NCBI RefSeq assembly: GCF_002008315.2
Contig: NZ_MVDG02000002.1
Location: 124,001-188,000, forward strand
DNA length: 64,000 bases
Source of the DNA: Arthrobacter sp. KBS0703
Lineage (GTDB): Bacteria > Actinomycetota > Actinomycetes > Actinomycetales > Micrococcaceae
Direction of reading: 5' to 3'
Shown: in pieces, positions 6,698 to 15,230 of the stretch
Layout: each line of letters begins with the position of its first letter
Position numbering within the stretch: position 1 is the first letter of the stretch
Program-made: the position numbers and the translations under genes
Notes under the pieces: model-generated
What the model saw: the letters and a program-made list of their open reading frames with translations, nothing else
Told to the model about the DNA's origin: nothing
The model's database searches: none

Positions 6698-8563
6698 ATG
6701 GACGTCGCTCTGGGACTGGTGGTGCTGGCGGCTGTGGTGTGCGCAGGCAGCGCGCTCGGCCGGAAAATCAATGTTTCCGTTCCGCTGCTCCTGGTCCTCG
6801 CCGGCGTCGCGGGCTCATTCCTGCCGTTCGTTCCGCCACTTGAGCTGAACCCCGAATTGGTGCTTGTGGGGCTGCTTCCCCCGCTCCTGTATGCCGCCGC
6901 GCTGCGGACCTCGCTGTTCGACTTCCGCTCCAACGTTCGGACCATCGGACTGCTTTCGGTGGGTTACGTCATCTTTGCCACCATCGCGGTGGGAGCGGTG
7001 GTTCATTGGCTTTTCCCGGAAATACCACTCGCTGCGGCCATCGCACTGGGTGCCGTGGTGGCCCCGCCGGATGCCGTGGCCGCCACCGCAATCGCCCGGA
7101 AGGTGGGGATGCCGCGCAGGATCGTGAGCATCCTGGAGGGCGAATCACTGGTCAATGACGCCACGGCCCTGGTGTGCCTGCGCGGTGCCATCGCCGCGAT
7201 TGCAGGAGCAGTCTCCGCGGCGGAGATCGGCGGCGAGTTCCTGTTGGCGGCGGGCGGCGGCCTGGCTGTGGGCCTCGCTGCGGCCTATCTCCTCACGCAG
7301 CTCCGCTTGAGAATCCACAATGTTGCGATCAACACGTCGACGTCGCTGATGGCACCTTTCGTGGCCTACCTGCCCGCGGAGGGGATTCACGCCTCCGGGG
7401 TGCTGGCCGTGGTGGTCACCGGCCTGATCATGGGCACCAAAGCACCGTCCATGCCCAACGGCGCAGCGCGGCTGAGCCAGCGGAGCAACTGGGACACCGT
7501 GCAGTTCCTGCTGGAGAATTCGGTGTTCCTGCTCATCGGCCTGCAGGTGCGGACCATCATCGACGGCATCCAGGACGATCCACTGGGCCCGGGACGGATC
7601 TGGGCGGGCTGCGCGGTGATTTTGCTGGCCGTGCTGGTGCTCCGGCCGCTCTGGGTGTTTCCCGCCACCTACCTGCCCCGGCTCATTCCCGCCGTATCCC
7701 GCAAGGATCCCGCGCCGCCGTGGCAGGACACGGCCATCGTTTCGTGGGCCGGGATGCGCGGCGTGGTGACCCTTGCGGCGGTCTTGACGCTCCCCCAGGA
7801 CCTGGAGCACCGGTCCGTGCTCATCCTGGCGGCCATGGTGGTGGTGGCGGGCACGCTGGCCATCCAGGGCTTCACCCTTCCGCCGCTGGTGCGGCTGCTC
7901 CGCGTGCGGGGCCCGGATCCGCGCGAAGACGCGCTCAGCAAGGCCGCGTTGATGCATCTGGCCACGGCGGCAGGCGTTGAACGGCTGCACGAACTGCGGA
8001 CTGACAACGATCCTCCGGAGGTCGTGGCCATGCTGAAGCGGCGGACGCAGGAACGCGGACTCGCGGCGTGGGAAAGGTTGGGCCGTCCGACGGCGGAGGC
8101 CGCCACTCCCAGCCAGCGCTACGCCTGGCTGCGGCTGGCCATGCTGGACGCTGAACGGGCCCGGGTGCTGGAACTTCGCCGCGGCGGCGAGTACGCCCAC
8201 GAGGTGCTCAGCGACGTGCTGGAGAGGCTCGACATCGAGGAGTCGATGCTCGATGCCGCCCTTGACGAAGCCGACGTCTCCGGGACGGGAAGGACTCCCC
8301 GGCCCGGCGGCGGGTGCGAGCACCTTGAATCGGCACCGGATCCGGCCGTCCCGCAGGACGCCTACTGCCTCGCGTGCGTCCGCGACGGCACCACGACCGT
8401 CCACCTCCGGATGTGCTTGGAATGCGGCAACGTGGCCTGCTGTGATTCCTCGCCCGGCACCCACGCGTCAAAGCATTTCGAGGCGACAGGCCATCCCGCC
8501 ATGCGCAGCATTGAACCGGGCGAGGACTGGCGTTGGTGCTACGTCGACGATTTGCTGGGCTGA
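6698..8563 (+). CDS. CPA1-type Na+/H+ antiporter with C-terminal UBP zinc finger
   Basis: A 621-residue protein. Residues 1 to about 400 form about 12 membrane segments of the NhaP/CPA1 family, including the ion-site motif APPDAVAATAIARKVG and EGESLVNDATALV. After a helical cytosolic stretch (about 400-535), the last 85 residues form a UBP-type zinc finger: GCEHLE, YCLACV, MCLECGNVACCDSS, HASKHFEATGHP and the terminal WRWCYVDDLLG. In eukaryotes this finger recognises the free C-terminus of ubiquitin. Bacterial copies are known, but their ligand is not. The antiporter would exchange Na+ or K+ for protons; the finger may be a sensor. Confidence 0.88.
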   Translation: MDVALGLVVLAAVVCAGSALGRKINVSVPLLLVLAGVAGSFLPFVPPLELNPELVLVGLLPPLLYAAALRTSLFDFRSNVRTIGLLSVGYVIFATIAVGAVVHWLFPEIPLAAAIALGAVVAPPDAVAATAIARKVGMPRRIVSILEGESLVNDATALVCLRGAIAAIAGAVSAAEIGGEFLLAAGGGLAVGLAAAYLLTQLRLRIHNVAINTSTSLMAPFVAYLPAEGIHASGVLAVVVTGLIMGTKAPSMPNGAARLSQRSNWDTVQFLLENSVFLLIGLQVRTIIDGIQDDPLGPGRIWAGCAVILLAVLVLRPLWVFPATYLPRLIPAVSRKDPAPPWQDTAIVSWAGMRGVVTLAAVLTLPQDLEHRSVLILAAMVVVAGTLAIQGFTLPPLVRLLRVRGPDPREDALSKAALMHLATAAGVERLHELRTDNDPPEVVAMLKRRTQERGLAAWERLGRPTAEAATPSQRYAWLRLAMLDAERARVLELRRGGEYAHEVLSDVLERLDIEESMLDAALDEADVSGTGRTPRPGGGCEHLESAPDPAVPQDAYCLACVRDGTTTVHLRMCLECGNVACCDSSPGTHASKHFEATGHPAMRSIEPGEDWRWCYVDDLLG

Positions 8564-8709
8564 AACATTTGCTGGCTGACATACGGCGCGTCCGGATCTA
8601 ACATGGCCGTAACCCGCCGTTAATCCCGCGGGGCGACCCTTAAGTCTCGGGGTCCAAACGACTGGCCTTTTGCTACTGGGGGCAGCCACTCGATGAGGAG
8701 TATCAAGGC

Positions 8710-8928
8710 ATGAACAGTCATGAAAACGGCACGTCCGATACCTTCCACCTGCAACCGCACAGCGAACGGCCCGATCTGAGGAGCCTGCACGTCCGCGAAG
8801 ACGTGGCGCGCACTGGGCGCTGCGGCAACGTTCATCTGGCTACCGGGCGCACGTGCATCCTGCCCGAGCGCCACGCTGGATCCTGCGATTTTGTCGGCCC
8901 CGACGACGCCAAGGGCCTGGTGACTTAG
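8710..8928 (+). CDS. 72-residue Cys/His-containing hypothetical protein
   Basis: The ATG is preceded by GAGGAGTATCAAGGC. The C-terminal half, GRCGNVHLATGRTCILPERH followed by AGSCDF, has three Cys and two His with spacing that could hold one metal ion. There is no membrane segment. The stop codon falls in the first unit of a 17-base tandem repeat. The spacing to the antiporter is about 150 bases with its own apparent ribosome site. Function is unknown. Confidence 0.6.
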   Translation: MNSHENGTSDTFHLQPHSERPDLRSLHVREDVARTGRCGNVHLATGRTCILPERHAGSCDFVGPDDAKGLVT

Positions 8929-8979
8929 CGGGCCCGGTGACTTAGCGGACCCGGTGACGTGACAGGCCCGGTGGCTCAG
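8919..8979. repeat. 17-bp tandem repeat, about 3.5 copies
   Basis: Three consecutive 17-base units begin at 8919, 8936 and 8953 (consensus GGTGACTTAGCGGRCCC, third copy diverged) and a partial fourth begins at 8970. The array covers the stop codon of the small Cys/His gene and reaches the stop codon of the convergent LLM gene. Confidence 0.85.
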
Positions 8980-10013
8980 TTCGCCGGGACGCCGATTTCC
9001 TTGTTCACCGCGGGCATGATTTCGGTGGCCAGCAACTCTATGGAGCGAGCCGTTTCGGCGAACGGGAGGCCGCCTAAACCGATCTGGGCCAGGTACCGGC
9101 TGGTGCCGAGGTTCTCATGGATGTCCAGGAGCTTCTCGGTGACCTGTTGGGGGCTGCCCACGAGGAGTCCGCCGCCGGGTTCGGTCCAGTCGTCGAAGGT
9201 GGGCCGCGGAAAGTGGTCCACCGGACGGGGCATGTTCTGTTCGAAATAGGCCCGGTAATGGGGGTAGAACGTGTCCCGCGCCTGCTGCGAGGTGGGCGCC
9301 ACGTAAAAGTGCCCGCCCGCCCCTACCGGAAGGGCGGCGGAATCGTGCCCGGCGTCGGCTGCGCTCTGGCGGTAGAGTTCCACGAGCCGGCGGAACCTGG
9401 CCGGTCCGGAGAGCAGGGCGATGAAGAGCGGAAGCCCCAGGCGCCCGGCCCGCGCGAAGCTCGCCGGGGTGCCGCCCACGCCCACCCAGACAGGGAGCTT
9501 GTCCTGGACGGGCCGCGGTGCGATGTCCATTCCGGGAAAGCTCTGGGTAAGGCTTCCCTGCCAGGTCACCACCGCAGCGTCCCGGAGTTCCAGCAGGAGG
9601 CGCAGCTTTTCATCAAAGAGGGCGTCATAGTCGTCAAGCTCGTGGCCGAACAGCGGATACGACTCCACGAAGGCTCCGCGGCCGGCGATGATCTCGGCCC
9701 GGCCGTCGGAGATCAGGTCCAGGGTGGCGAACTGTTCGAAGAGGCGCACGGGGTCCTGCGTGGAGAGCACGGTGACTGCGGTGGCGAGCCGAAGGTTCGT
9801 GGTTTCCCGGGCAATGGCCGCCAGGACGATCTCCGGGGCGGACAGGGCAAAGTCCCGCCGGTGGTGCTCCCCCAGGCCGAGGAAACTGAGGCCGGCCTGA
9901 TCAGCCAGCTTGGCTAGCTCGATGATTTCCTTGAGGCGCTGCTGCGGGGACAGCGCCGCGCCGGTGTTGATGTTTCGGGATAGCTCGCCAAAGGTGAAGA
10001 TGCCAAAGTCCAT
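8976..10013 (-). CDS. LLM-class flavin-dependent oxidoreductase
   Basis: About 345 residues with the bacterial-luciferase TIM-barrel signature. It has MDFGIFTFGE at the start, LGLGEHH, LRLATAVTVLSTQDPVRLFE and GRAEIIAGRGAF, the last being the FMN/F420 phosphate region. The ATG at 10013 matches the usual family start; a TTG six codons upstream is possible. Members are F420- or FMN-dependent monooxygenases or dehydrogenases acting on small organics. The substrate is not predictable. It is divergent from the ABM-domain gene. Confidence 0.87.
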   Translation of the reverse strand: MDFGIFTFGELSRNINTGAALSPQQRLKEIIELAKLADQAGLSFLGLGEHHRRDFALSAPEIVLAAIARETTNLRLATAVTVLSTQDPVRLFEQFATLDLISDGRAEIIAGRGAFVESYPLFGHELDDYDALFDEKLRLLLELRDAAVVTWQGSLTQSFPGMDIAPRPVQDKLPVWVGVGGTPASFARAGRLGLPLFIALLSGPARFRRLVELYRQSAADAGHDSAALPVGAGGHFYVAPTSQQARDTFYPHYRAYFEQNMPRPVDHFPRPTFDDWTEPGGGLLVGSPQQVTEKLLDIHENLGTSRYLAQIGLGGLPFAETARSIELLATEIMPAVNKEIGVPAN

Positions 10014-10155
10014 GTTTTGTTGAACGTTCAAGTAGTGGGTTCCATTCCCCGCCGCCGGGCACGACGGCGGGGCGGCCAGCGATCGGCACTCCCCCGCGTG
10101 CGGGTCCCGTCCTAAGATTGTGCTATCTGAGCACGCGCGAAAGGGTGTGAGACCG

Positions 10156-10455
10156 ATGGCAGAGCATTACGCTTCCGGGGTCTGGCAGGTCAAACTTGGC
10201 AACGACGACGAGTTTGTGGAGCGGTGGAAGGAGTTCCTGCAGTGGTCACGGGAAAACTACCCGGCCCTGGTGGTGGCGAAACTTCTCCGCGATAGCGGGA
10301 CGGCCGGGCGCTACATTTCGTTCTCCGAATGGACCGACGAGGCTTCCCGGAACGCGTGGAAGCAGGAACCCGAGTTCAAGGCCCGCATCGGCGCCTGCGT
10401 GGCACTGTGCGAGGACATGCGCGGGGCGGATTACGAGCTGGCCGCGACCGTCTAA
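10156..10455 (+). CDS. antibiotic-biosynthesis-monooxygenase-like (ABM) domain protein
   Basis: A 99-residue single-domain alpha/beta-barrel protein starting MAEHYASGVWQVKLGNDDEF. The pattern of a short strand, WKEFLQWSRENYP helix, RDSGTAGRYISFSEW strand and a final helix is that of ABM/dimeric alpha-beta barrel proteins. An AAGGG precedes the ATG; a GTG 12 codons upstream lacks a ribosome site. Roles range from cofactor-free oxygenases to heme degradation, and none is indicated here. Confidence 0.68.
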   Translation: MAEHYASGVWQVKLGNDDEFVERWKEFLQWSRENYPALVVAKLLRDSGTAGRYISFSEWTDEASRNAWKQEPEFKARIGACVALCEDMRGADYELAATV

Positions 10456-10523
10456 CACTGACCTCCAGCGCCGGGCGCCAGCCCTCGATGCCGTTTCTGA
10501 CGGCGTGCTCGCCGGCGCCCCAT

Positions 10524-10859
10524 TCAGGGTGCGATCTCGCCGGCCAGCTCCGACGCGGGCCTGAGGATCCAGCGTTCGCCATCCTGTTCGTAGCTGATCA
10601 CCACGGATGAATTGGTGCTGCTGGCGGCATCCATCGCGAGGAGCAGCGCGTCTTCCATGCGCCGCGCGTGCTCCAGCCGTTCGCCCGTGGTGCCCGCGAG
10701 GTCGCTGTTGTCGATCAGGATGGAGGCTTTTCCGTCCGCAATGACCTTGAGTGAGTATCCCTGATCGTCATGGACGGATCCGCGGGAGGTTGCAATTTCC
10801 GTGACCCTGTCCGCACGGACCAGGCTCTGGCTGATCGTGCGGATCCACACGTCACCCAT
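10524..10859 (-). CDS. 111-residue hypothetical protein
   Basis: The frame starts MGDVWIRTISQSLVRADRVTEI with AAAGGAG eight bases before the ATG. The N-terminal half looks like a small beta-barrel (KVIADGKASILIDNSDLAG) and the middle is helical (ERLEHARRMEDALLLAMD). There is no signal peptide or transmembrane segment. I do not recognise the family. It is convergent with the ABM gene and divergent from the ABC exporter across about 310 bases in which I see no further gene. Confidence 0.62.
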   Translation of the reverse strand: MGDVWIRTISQSLVRADRVTEIATSRGSVHDDQGYSLKVIADGKASILIDNSDLAGTTGERLEHARRMEDALLLAMDAASSTNSSVVISYEQDGERWILRPASELAGEIAP

Positions 10860-11172
10860 TGGAACTCCTTTGCTCGCCATGCGCGGCAGGAACTGCCCAC
10901 AAGCAAAACGGTAGCCCGTGACGGCCCGAATGTAAGCCCCCAGAAAGCCACTTCCGCACCGTTGGGCCCAGCTCCCCGCTTCTGGTGCCCCGCACCGTGA
11001 TTCCGGCTGTCTCCGGAGCGGTTCCGCACGGCCTGAAGGTCCGAAACCCCTGCTTTGGTGCACATCCCGCCTCCCCCGCTGCCCCTATCAGCAAGGTTTC
11101 TCCAACCTCTGGCAGACCTTTCCCAAAGCTCGGCCAGAGATAGTGAGCGGCACTAGGGATTTGGGGGAAAAG
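10860..11172. other. intergenic stretch without a recognised gene
   Basis: This region between divergent genes must hold the promoters of the small hypothetical and the ABC exporter. I see no convincing small gene, RNA or strong hairpin. TTTCCC-, GC- and CCT-rich tracts give no clear -35/-10 pair. Confidence 0.4.
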
Positions 11173-12999
11173 ATGTTTCTAACCTTTTGGCGGTTCCGCA
11201 GCGCGATCGCAGCCCACGCCGGGGCGATGGGCGGAGGTGCGTTGCTGGTCATTTTCGTTGCCGCAATGGAAGTTGCATTGCCCTGGCCCATGAAAATCAT
11301 CGTCGACGACGTCCTGCAGCCGTTGGGCCAACCCGCTCAACACGGCACGCCGGACTTCCCGGGGCTGGCCGCGCTCCGGCCCCTTCAGCTGCTCCTCCTT
11401 GCCGCAGGGGCGCTGCTCGCCATGACAGTAATGAACGCCGCCGCCGACTATCTGGGGACCCGGTTGCTGAACAGCGTCGGCGAGAAGACCATGGCCACCA
11501 TCCGTGCCGACGTCTTCGCCCATCTGCAACGGCTGTCCCTGTCATTCCACGACAAACAGCGGCTGGGCGATCTGGTCACACGAACCACCACGGATGTCGA
11601 CTATGTGCGCGCGCTGATGGTGTCGATGCTTTCGGTGCTGCTTCCCAACGTGTTCATCCTGGGTTTCGTCACCACCATTTGCGTGATCGTCGATCCCACA
11701 TTTGCCCTGATCGGCCTTGCGGTGGCGCCGCTGCTGTTCGTCACGGTGCTGCTCTACCGGCGCCGGATAAAGTCGGCCTCCCGGGAGGCCCGCAGCAAGG
11801 ACAGCGACATAGCAGCAGCCATGTCCGAGACATTCGCGTCTGTCCGGGTGATGCAGACATATACGAGCGAAGCGCGCCATGAGGACGACTTCCGCACACG
11901 CAACAACGGACGGCGGGATGCCGGGCTGAGGGTCATCCGGCTGCAGTCCATGTTCTCGCCCCTGGTTGACGTCATCGCGACCATGGGCACGGTCCTGGTG
12001 CTCTGGATCGGCGCCCAACGGGTGCTGGACGGAACCATGACCCTGGGAATGTTGCTTGTATTCCTCGCCTACCTCAAGGCGCTCTATTCACCGATGAAAT
12101 CCCTGGCGAAACTGACAACCGTGATTAGCCGCGGGCAGGCCAGCGCCGAGCGCATCCAGGAAATCCTGGACACGGCTCCGGCCATCTCCGACAAACCGGG
12201 GGCCGCGCCTGCCCCAAGGCTGGCCGGTGCAGTCGAATTGCGCGGAGTCAGCTTCGGTTACCAGGGGGATCGCAATGTCCTCCACGGAATCGACCTCACA
12301 GCCGAACCGGGCAGCGTCGTGGCTATCACCGGGCCCACGGGAGCCGGCAAATCGTCCGTCGTCAGTCTGATTCCGCGCCTTTACGACGCAACGCAGGGTG
12401 CCGTCCTGCTCGACGGCATGGACGTGAAGGACATGCAGGTCGCCACCGTGCGCAGGCAGATCTCGATGGTGCTGCAGGAGTCCATCCTCTTCCGCGGAAC
12501 GATCTACGACAACATCGCATACGGCTCCGAGGGGGCGAGCAGGGAGCAGGTGCTTGCGGCCGCAGAGGCGGCCTACGTGGACGAATTCGTCGGGAAGCTG
12601 CCGCTGGGATATGACACGCCGGTAGCGGAGAGGGGCGTAACCCTCTCCGGCGGACAGCGCCAGCGCATCGCCATCGCCCGGGCGCTGGTCCGGGACACAC
12701 CCATCGTCATCCTCGATGAACCCACATCGGGCCTGGATGCGATCTCGGAGCAGTACGTCATGCGTGGCCTCGAACGGCTGATGGCCGGACGCACGGTCAT
12801 CGTCATTGCCCACCGGCTTTCGACGCTCAAACGCGCTGACCGGATTTACGTCATGGACCACGGACGGGTGATCGAGAGCGGCCGGCACGGCGAGCTTGTC
12901 GCAGCCGGCGGCCTCTACAGCCGCCTGGACCAGCTCCAGCACGCCAAGGACACGCCCGTGCCGGCCTTGGCCCTGGTGCCGACGGAGTCAAGCACATGA
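11173..12999 (+). CDS. ABC exporter, fused membrane and ATPase domains
   Basis: A 608-residue half-transporter of the MsbA/LmrA type. Six membrane segments lie in the first 320 residues (MGGGALLVIFVAAMEVALPW through TMTLGMLLVFLAYLKALYS). The ATPase domain has Walker A GPTGAGKSS, the Q-loop VLQESILFRG, signature LSGGQRQRIAIARAL, Walker B IVILDEPTSGLD and the His switch IVIAHRLSTL. It probably homodimerises to export a lipid, drug or peptide. The ATG at 11173 follows a GGGGGAAAAG. The stop overlaps the next start by ATGA, so it is coupled to the NUDIX protein, an unusual partner. Confidence 0.88.
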   Translation: MFLTFWRFRSAIAAHAGAMGGGALLVIFVAAMEVALPWPMKIIVDDVLQPLGQPAQHGTPDFPGLAALRPLQLLLLAAGALLAMTVMNAAADYLGTRLLNSVGEKTMATIRADVFAHLQRLSLSFHDKQRLGDLVTRTTTDVDYVRALMVSMLSVLLPNVFILGFVTTICVIVDPTFALIGLAVAPLLFVTVLLYRRRIKSASREARSKDSDIAAAMSETFASVRVMQTYTSEARHEDDFRTRNNGRRDAGLRVIRLQSMFSPLVDVIATMGTVLVLWIGAQRVLDGTMTLGMLLVFLAYLKALYSPMKSLAKLTTVISRGQASAERIQEILDTAPAISDKPGAAPAPRLAGAVELRGVSFGYQGDRNVLHGIDLTAEPGSVVAITGPTGAGKSSVVSLIPRLYDATQGAVLLDGMDVKDMQVATVRRQISMVLQESILFRGTIYDNIAYGSEGASREQVLAAAEAAYVDEFVGKLPLGYDTPVAERGVTLSGGQRQRIAIARALVRDTPIVILDEPTSGLDAISEQYVMRGLERLMAGRTVIVIAHRLSTLKRADRIYVMDHGRVIESGRHGELVAAGGLYSRLDQLQHAKDTPVPALALVPTESST

Positions 13000-13919
13000 G
13001 TAAGATCAAGCCCGCCACCTATGGTGCACTGCCGTGGCGCATCGGAAGCAAGGGCGCCCTCGAAGTACTCCTCATTCACCGGCCGGCGCATGGCGACTGG
13101 TCCATCCCCAAGGGCAAGGCCGAGCCCGGAGAGTCGGGCCGGGAATGTGCGGCACGGGAACTACGGGAGGAGACCGGCTTCGACTGCCGTCTCGGCGCGG
13201 AACTCCCCAGGATCAGGTACGAGGACAGCAGGAACAGGATCAAGACGATCCGCTACTGGGCTGCAGCCGCAGAGTCGGGCCATTTCCGCGCCAATGCCGA
13301 GGTGGACGCGGCGAGGTGGCTCTCCCTCCCCGCAGCCCTGCGCACCGTGACAGAGCCGCGGGACCGGCCCGCCATCGTCGCCCTGGGCACGCAGCTCCAC
13401 CTGCAGCTCGGAGTGCGTCCCGCGCCCGAGCGGGAAAAGATGCTGTTGCTGGTCCGCGGCGCCCAGGTCACCAAGCGAAGCGAGCGGGAACTTTCGGATG
13501 ACGTCTGGTCGCCGGGTGAGGAAGTTGAACACGCCGCGCGATCACTCGCCGCGCTGGGCGCGGTTTTCAAAATAGAACGCGTCCTGTCCGCCCCTACGGT
13601 CCGCTGTGTCGAGACCGTAGCCGCGCTGGCGCGGCGGGAGTCCCTTGAGGTGGAACGTTCAGACCACCTGACGGGAGGCAGCATCGAAGCTGCCCTCCGC
13701 CTCGTTGCGCAGGCCCGCGGGACCGGAACGGTCCTGTGCACGCACGAGGGCGTCATGGAAGGCGTCCTGGACCACCTGATCCGCCATGACCGCACGGTCC
13801 TGAACAAGCGGTTCCGCGTCCGGAAAGGATCCGCCTGGGTCCTCACCGGCGATGACAGCCGCTACCACTCCGCCTACTACCTCCCGCTGCCGGCGGCGGA
13901 CCTCGTCGCCACGCCATAG
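12996..13919 (+). CDS. NUDIX hydrolase fused to degenerate histidine-phosphatase domain (MutT1-like)
   Basis: A 307-residue protein. Residues 1-140 are a NUDIX domain with an intact box (G40 KAEPGE through REL REE TG F). Residues about 148-300 follow the histidine phosphatase fold of mycobacterial MutT1, with LSAPTVRCVETVAAL and VLCTHEGVMEGVLDHLI. MutT1 hydrolyses 8-oxo-(d)GTP or diadenosine polyphosphates. The phosphatase nucleophile, expected as His in the LLVRHA motif, is replaced by Gly (R154-G155), while the second His in CTHEG is kept. The NUDIX half should work; the phosphatase half probably does not. ATGA overlap with the exporter. Confidence 0.87.
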   Translation: MSKIKPATYGALPWRIGSKGALEVLLIHRPAHGDWSIPKGKAEPGESGRECAARELREETGFDCRLGAELPRIRYEDSRNRIKTIRYWAAAAESGHFRANAEVDAARWLSLPAALRTVTEPRDRPAIVALGTQLHLQLGVRPAPEREKMLLLVRGAQVTKRSERELSDDVWSPGEEVEHAARSLAALGAVFKIERVLSAPTVRCVETVAALARRESLEVERSDHLTGGSIEAALRLVAQARGTGTVLCTHEGVMEGVLDHLIRHDRTVLNKRFRVRKGSAWVLTGDDSRYHSAYYLPLPAADLVATP

Positions 13920-13970
13920 CCGGGGGCCGGGCGCTATTGCCGGATGATTTCCCGGGCGTAGGCTCACTTT

Positions 13971-14294
13971 GTGGACATTGTGGAATTTCTGTCCGATCGC
14001 ATCGCGGAAGATGAGGCGGTTGCGCGCAAGCTCCTCGGTGACCGGACCACCTCCGAAGCGGGCAAGTGGTACGAACGCCGCCTGCTGCTCGAATGCGAGG
14101 CCAAAAGAAGGCTCATCGGCATCATCGAAGCCGCCCGGCAGACCGCCCTGGCAACGCTTGTCAGCGACCCGTTCGGCGAGGACACCCATTGGATCCCGGG
14201 CGCCCTGGAATGGACCGGGCTGTCCCTGAATGCCCTGGCGCTGCCCTACTCCGACCATCCGGACTTCGAACGGGACTGGCTGTGGTCACCGTGA
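13971..14294 (+). CDS. DUF6221 family protein
   Basis: A 107-residue protein with a GTG start (MDIVEFLSDRIAEDEAVARK). The N-terminal FLSDRIAEDEAVAR pattern, the central RRLLLECEAKRRLI helix and the final YSDHPDFERDWLW match the actinobacterial DUF6221 family, often near phage or plasmid genes but also chromosomal. There is no known function. It is probably a soluble, helical protein. Confidence 0.7.
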   Translation: MDIVEFLSDRIAEDEAVARKLLGDRTTSEAGKWYERRLLLECEAKRRLIGIIEAARQTALATLVSDPFGEDTHWIPGALEWTGLSLNALALPYSDHPDFERDWLWSP

Positions 14295-14341
14295 CGGGAC
14301 AGCCACACCGTGACTAGTCAGCCTCCCCGTGACCCGGCCGG

Positions 14342-15202
14342 TCACCTGCTGTCGAGGATCCTCTGGGCGGCGGCCTGCGCCTCCAGTTCCTGCGGGGACA
14401 AGACCGAGCCTGCAATGTGTCCGGCTCCTGACATCATCGCCCTGAGCTCCGCGGGGGTGTAGGGCACGGGCCGGCGGTGAGCCATGTAGTGGCAGTTCGG
14501 GCACAGCGGGACCAGGTCGCCGATGGGGTCCAGCTCGTAGCCGGGCCCCAGCTGGGAGACGGGCGTCAGGTGATGGACGTGGATGAACCCTTCCCCTTCG
14601 GGACCGTAGACGGCTTCGAAGGAGAATCCGCAGGCAGCGCAGGACGTGCCGTGGTGTGCCAGGCAGATCCGCCGGGCCTGGGGGCTGCGCTCATACCGGT
14701 TCATGCCGACCCGGGTCAGGGCATCCTGCGGTGCAGTCCCGGGCACGGGAAGGATCGGATCGATCCCGTCGGCCGGCAGGCGCTCCGCCCAGATGGCGCG
14801 GACCGCCCGTTCCTCCTCCTCCGGGATCCGCCGGCCAGCTGCTTTAACGGTGTTCCACCCGGCCCGCGGTGCCCTTTCAAGGAGGAAGTCCACGGGAATC
14901 TGGTCGCCCACCGGAAGCAGGGCGTCAAAGTCGACATCAATGACCGTGCCGGATGCGCCGGTTTGCTCCTCGCGGGCGGGCCGGTAGGGATGCGAAGCGG
15001 TAACACCGTGGCCGATCAGTCCGCGGCCTGCCTTACCGACCAGGAGCAGCCAGGCATCCGCACCGGGCAAGACGCTTGCGCTGTTGAGGATCCGCCACGG
15101 GCGGCGATGGACCCCGGCCGCGGCGAGCTCGTCGACAACCCTCGAATACTCCGGCCACGTAGTACCGGCGCCCGGGTTCCATCCGAGCAATACAGCCACC
15201 AT
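14342..15202 (-). CDS. HNH endonuclease domain protein (McrA-like)
   Basis: 286 residues. The C-terminal 120 residues carry an HNH nuclease module with zinc-binding pairs CAACGF and LCPNCHYMAH, and the central HVHHLTPVSQLGPGY with the catalytic His. The N-terminal 170 residues have no obvious domain but are well conserved in style (LLVGKAGRGLIGHGVTA), perhaps a modified-base reader of the EVE/PUA type. Such proteins are often restriction enzymes for modified DNA. No methylase partner is nearby, consistent with a type IV system. Confidence 0.8.
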   Translation of the reverse strand: MVAVLLGWNPGAGTTWPEYSRVVDELAAAGVHRRPWRILNSASVLPGADAWLLLVGKAGRGLIGHGVTASHPYRPAREEQTGASGTVIDVDFDALLPVGDQIPVDFLLERAPRAGWNTVKAAGRRIPEEEERAVRAIWAERLPADGIDPILPVPGTAPQDALTRVGMNRYERSPQARRICLAHHGTSCAACGFSFEAVYGPEGEGFIHVHHLTPVSQLGPGYELDPIGDLVPLCPNCHYMAHRRPVPYTPAELRAMMSGAGHIAGSVLSPQELEAQAAAQRILDSR

Positions 15203-15230
15203 GTCTTTATGGTGCCACCTGCGGGGCCGT

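Noticed and set aside
10047..10072. Hairpin CCCCGCCG ... CGGCGGGG as terminator
   Set aside because: It lies between divergent 5' ends and is short and G/C only, so it is not distinctive in this composition.
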